NCBI RefSeq assembly: GCF_021223605.1 | Contig: NZ_CP075175.1 | Location: 3,675,501 to 3,739,500, forward strand | Length of the DNA: 64,000 bases | Direction of reading: 5' to 3' | Source of the DNA: Paenibacillus sp. 481 | Lineage (GTDB): Bacteria; Bacillota; Bacilli; Paenibacillales; Paenibacillaceae | Shown here: positions 61,400-64,000 of the stretch, piece by piece | How the letters are laid out: every line of letters starts with the position of its first letter | Numbering within the stretch: position 1 is the first letter of the stretch | Made by a program: the position numbers and the translations under genes | Notes under the pieces: model-generated | What the model was told of the DNA's origin: nothing | The model's database searches: none | The model's input: the letters and a program-made list of their open reading frames with translations, nothing else

Positions 61400-61444
61400 G
61401 CCTTGCAGGCGTCGAATAGACTAAGAGAACTCCGCCTTCAAGGC
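61400..61444 (+). other. Hairpin in the leader of the small zinc-site protein gene
   Basis: GCCTTGCAGGCG (61400-61411) pairs with CGCCTTCAAGGC (61433-61444) at 11 of 12 positions. It ends about 10 bases before the TAGGAGGG ribosome site at 61455, so it could modulate translation. Confidence 0.5.
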
Positions 61445-61466
61445 ATTACATGTTAGGAGGGAGAAC

Positions 61467-61874
61467 ATGAGTTTCTGTTGTGGTGCAAGTATGATTGGGT
61501 CTAAAGGTACTTTACAGCATTATAGGACTAGGATACATAATGTTCCCCTGCTACTATGTCCGGTTTGCCAACGTATAGACGTTCACTATCTAGTTGAGAA
61601 CGAATATGAAATTCTGGCAGAATATGCTGAAAGTGACGGTGTGAGAGAAGTAGATTTTGGTGATTACGTAAATGCAGACGATGCACGTTTGTTTGAGAAT
61701 TGCGTTAGTCATGAAAATGAAGATCCACTAGACATTGTACGTAACCAAATTGATAACGCACTTGATTTATTGGCTTTGGCCAAGCAATGGAGCGATCCGC
61801 AATGGGAGTCACAGTTGAAGCGGAGATTGGCTTTAATGAGCCGCCGTAAAGCCCAGCTAATGAAGCAGAACTGA
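61467..61874 (+). CDS. Small zinc-ribbon-like hypothetical protein
   Basis: The 135-residue protein begins MSFCCGASMIG and carries a second cysteine pair in 'LLLCPVCQRI' (residues about 30-35), which together suggest a zinc-binding ribbon of the YgiT/YokU kind. An acidic middle part and a basic helical tail ('QLKRRLALMSRRKAQLMKQ') follow. No enzyme motif is seen. AGGAGGG precedes the ATG by 7 bases. It stands alone, 290 bases before the histidine kinase gene; a role in stress or gene control is a guess. Confidence 0.65.
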   Translation: MSFCCGASMIGSKGTLQHYRTRIHNVPLLLCPVCQRIDVHYLVENEYEILAEYAESDGVREVDFGDYVNADDARLFENCVSHENEDPLDIVRNQIDNALDLLALAKQWSDPQWESQLKRRLALMSRRKAQLMKQN

Positions 61875-62063
61875 GCCTTGAGTTGGATGCGTTTACAACA
61901 TGATACACATATCGGGCGACAACCTTCGTATGACGAACACGGCCATCAATCAGTGCCACTTTCGACATTCGAATGGAAGTCGCTTTATTTTTATATACGT
62001 ATATTTTTATACACTTTTTAATGAATGTGCGCTTATTTGTTAAAAATCGACATTATTTTGGGT

Positions 62064-62093
62064 TGACGATTTTGCCAAAACTTTACTATGATG
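62064..62093 (+). promoter_or_regulatory. Candidate promoter of the histidine kinase gene
   Basis: TTGACG (62064-62069) and TATGAT (62088-62093) are 18 bases apart, about 70 bases before the start codon. Confidence 0.5.
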
Positions 62094-62164
62094 GAACTGT
62101 TGGAATGGAACGGTCATTAAGGGCTTATTCGGTCAACGGTTGCCGTTAATGAGGTGAGTCTTAG

Positions 62165-63580
62165 TTGGACGCGCTAAAAGGAAGAGACGGTCGCAAGCAG
62201 CAATGGAAGCAGCAGTATGCCAATGGGTTGCGTGTGTATATGTTGAACGGCGGCGACGAGCACTTACAAGTGGCCAAGGAAGCTGCAGCAATGGCGGACA
62301 AGCTTTCTATGGAAGATTTACTTAACCTTCATGAAGAAATGCTATGTACGGTAATGGCTCATGTGGATTGGGATGAAGGCGCGAAGGCACTTCATCGCTC
62401 ATTTATTTACTTTGTGGAATGGATTACGGCTATCAAGACAGAACAGGGAAGCAAGGAGGGGGAACCTTTGGTCATTGACCCGATTCGCGAACCTTGGATT
62501 CGGTCCGCACAAGCATTGTACTCCACTCAGTTAGTCAGAAATAAGTTTGAAAATGTGCTGCAACAAATGGACAGTGGTATCGTGCTATTTGACAGCAGTG
62601 GAATGATGTCATTTATCAACTTAGAGACGGCAAAGTTTTTAGAGGTGCCACGTAAAGCGCTGGTCGGCTGTAACTTGCTGCAATTGCTCGTCCATCCTTT
62701 GTTAAAGCGTGAACAAAGAAAGATTATCCTTCGCTTATACAGAGATACTATCTTACAAAGAAAGCGCTATCATGAATTTATGGACCAGCATGGACGCCAT
62801 TATTTAGTAACGGTCACGTACAGTGATCAAATGGACGGAGACTATTTATTTAGCATCAAAGATGTATCCGAGTACAAGCGTATTGAACAAACGGCATATC
62901 AAAATGACAAGCTAGCTATACTGGGGAAGATTGCAGCAGCGATTGCACATGAAATACGCAATCCGCTCACATCCATTCGCGGCTTTATTCAATTGCTGCG
63001 CCCGCATTTGATGCAGCTTGGAAAAGAAGAGTACGCGCGTATTATTTTAGCTGAAATTGACCGTGCGAACGACATCATTTTCGAGTTTCTGAATTCGTCC
63101 AAGCCTTCTGCACCGATGACGGCTGAAGTACCGATTGCATCGCTCCTGCGGGAAGTTGTGCTGCTAACAGAGAGCGAAGCCTTAATGAAAGGCTGCGAGA
63201 TCGAATTGGCCGATTTATCCCAAGCAGGCCTGATGTACGTTGCGATTGATGTCAAGCAAATCAAGCAAGTGCTGTTAAATATGATTCGAAATGCGATTGA
63301 AGCGATGGATGCGCAGCGCTTGCAGCGCAAAGGCATTATTTCGATTTCGGCTCAGCAAGAAGGTCATTTTGTCGCGGTCTATATTCGAGATAACGGAATT
63401 GGAATGGCGAAAAGCACACTGGAAAGGCTGTTTGATCCCTTCTTTACGACAAAAGAAGAAGGTACTGGATTAGGCTTGTCCGTCAGCTATCGGATCATTA
63501 AAAATCATGGTGGGCTGATTGAAGTCGATAGTGTACAAGGCGAATGGACGGAATTTATTATTAGATTGCCACTGGGTTGA
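62165..63580 (+). CDS. PAS-domain sensor histidine kinase (sporulation-kinase-like)
   Basis: The roughly 471-residue protein is soluble, with no membrane helix. A helical N-terminal region (about 1-130) precedes a PAS domain (about 131-235; 'VLQQMDSGIVLFDSSGMMSF'), then the HisKA dimer domain with phosphorylated His262 in AIAHEIRNPLTSIRGFI, and an ATPase domain with the N box 'MIRNAIEAMDA', G1 'DNGIGMAKS', F box 'FDPFFTTKEEGT' and G2 'GLGLSVS'. The HEIRNPLTSIRGFIQLL sequence is typical of KinA-E and other Spo0F kinases. No response regulator is adjacent, as for the Kin proteins. The start is TTG 62165 after GAGGTGAG. Confidence 0.88.
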   Translation: MDALKGRDGRKQQWKQQYANGLRVYMLNGGDEHLQVAKEAAAMADKLSMEDLLNLHEEMLCTVMAHVDWDEGAKALHRSFIYFVEWITAIKTEQGSKEGEPLVIDPIREPWIRSAQALYSTQLVRNKFENVLQQMDSGIVLFDSSGMMSFINLETAKFLEVPRKALVGCNLLQLLVHPLLKREQRKIILRLYRDTILQRKRYHEFMDQHGRHYLVTVTYSDQMDGDYLFSIKDVSEYKRIEQTAYQNDKLAILGKIAAAIAHEIRNPLTSIRGFIQLLRPHLMQLGKEEYARIILAEIDRANDIIFEFLNSSKPSAPMTAEVPIASLLREVVLLTESEALMKGCEIELADLSQAGLMYVAIDVKQIKQVLLNMIRNAIEAMDAQRLQRKGIISISAQQEGHFVAVYIRDNGIGMAKSTLERLFDPFFTTKEEGTGLGLSVSYRIIKNHGGLIEVDSVQGEWTEFIIRLPLG

Positions 63581-63680
63581 ACGTAGTAGGTAGGTACAAC
63601 TTCAGATCGAACACCGTATTAAGTTGTGTTACAATATGGTGTGAAATTGGCACATCATTTGTAGCAAAGGGATGAAGACC

Positions 63681-64000
63681 ATGATACTGACGAATGTAAA
63701 TTGGATGAACGAAACGAATATTAGCGTTCTTGCGGGCGATGCGGTGCAAGCTGAGGCGGATGCTGTAGTCGTTATTGCAACAAAAAAGCAATGGGAGCAA
63801 GGAACACACGTGGTGCCTGGTGCCAAATTGGTTCAGCAGGCTGTACAATGCGGGCTGTTTGATGGAATCAAGACACAGTCATTCCCGACTGGCTCAGACA
63901 AAGCGCCAGTGTTAATCGCAGTTGGACATTCGAATGACGTGCTCACGATTGCGGATATTCGCATCATGATGGTACAAGCTGCTAAAGAAGCACTAAAAGC
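63681..64000 (+). CDS. pepA: Leucyl aminopeptidase (M17), N-terminal part (partial)
   Basis: The gene runs off the window after 106 codons. The visible start, MILTNVNWMNETNISVLAGD, continues with 'AEADAVVVIATKKQWEQG' and 'APVLIAVGHSNDV', the M17 N-terminal macro-like domain pattern. The zinc peptidase domain would lie downstream. ATG 63681 follows AAAGGGATGAAG. The M17 call depends on the N-terminal domain alone, so other macro-like families cannot be fully excluded. Confidence 0.7.
   Translation, partial: MILTNVNWMNETNISVLAGDAVQAEADAVVVIATKKQWEQGTHVVPGAKLVQQAVQCGLFDGIKTQSFPTGSDKAPVLIAVGHSNDVLTIADIRIMMVQAAKEALK

Overview
The window looks like chromosomal DNA of a low-to-mid GC Gram-positive bacterium, most likely Paenibacillus or a close relative. 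The reasons are the infC-rpmI-rplT order, strong AAGGAGG-type ribosome sites with frequent TTG/GTG starts, a leucine T-box in front of ilvBNC-leuA, large lipopeptide-style NRPS genes, an M9 collagenase and a KinB/KinE-like histidine kinase. The genus is inferred from gene content, not from a search.

Layout. (1) 1-783: the end of infC, then rpmI and rplT, closed by a terminator. (2) 955-2019: a YejK-type nucleoid-associated protein. (3) 2247-19197: the most unusual region. A Ser/Thr kinase gene and a membrane VWA-protein gene meet tail to tail. Divergent from the VWA gene runs a long operon: a TssC/VipB-like sheath candidate, a small Hcp-like tube candidate, a short DnaJ, two FHA proteins, an active-looking PP2C phosphatase, a degenerate PP2C fused to TPRs, two unrecognised proteins, an Hsp70/actin-fold ATPase and a last unrecognised protein. 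The kinase, VWA, FHA and PP2C parts match the threonine-phosphorylation switch of Gram-negative type VI secretion (PpkA, PppA, Fha). ClpV, VgrG and the TssJLM membrane complex are absent, and a DnaJ/Hsp70 pair is present instead. I read this as a phospho-regulated contractile-injection-like machine of a Gram-positive cell. That reading is an inference.

(4) 19658-37865: a three-gene operon of two NRPSs with the same domain order (partial C-A-T-E-C-A-T-E-like, twice) and a GT17-type glycosyltransferase, ended by a terminator. It would make a four-residue glycosylated peptide, or two dipeptides, with D residues at positions 1 and 3. No thioesterase is encoded. (5) 38221-44614: secreted collagenase, cupin, XRE-TPR regulator of RRNPP type, a Gly/Tyr/Pro-rich small protein next to a frame-shifted 12-bp repeat, and a GNAT acetyltransferase. 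(6) 44756-51737: promoter, Leu T-box, ilvB-ilvN-ilvC-leuA and leuB for branched-chain amino acid synthesis. (7) 52133-52681: a typical 2-Cys peroxiredoxin. (8) 52858-60866, minus strand: a tightly coupled operon of DUF4912 protein, GH57-GT4 fusion, nucleotidyltransferase with a degenerate phosphomutase domain, and GH15, pointing to alpha-glucan metabolism. (9) 61063-64000: two small proteins, a PAS histidine kinase probably feeding sporulation, and the start of pepA.

No rRNA, tRNA, CRISPR array, transposase or integrase was seen.
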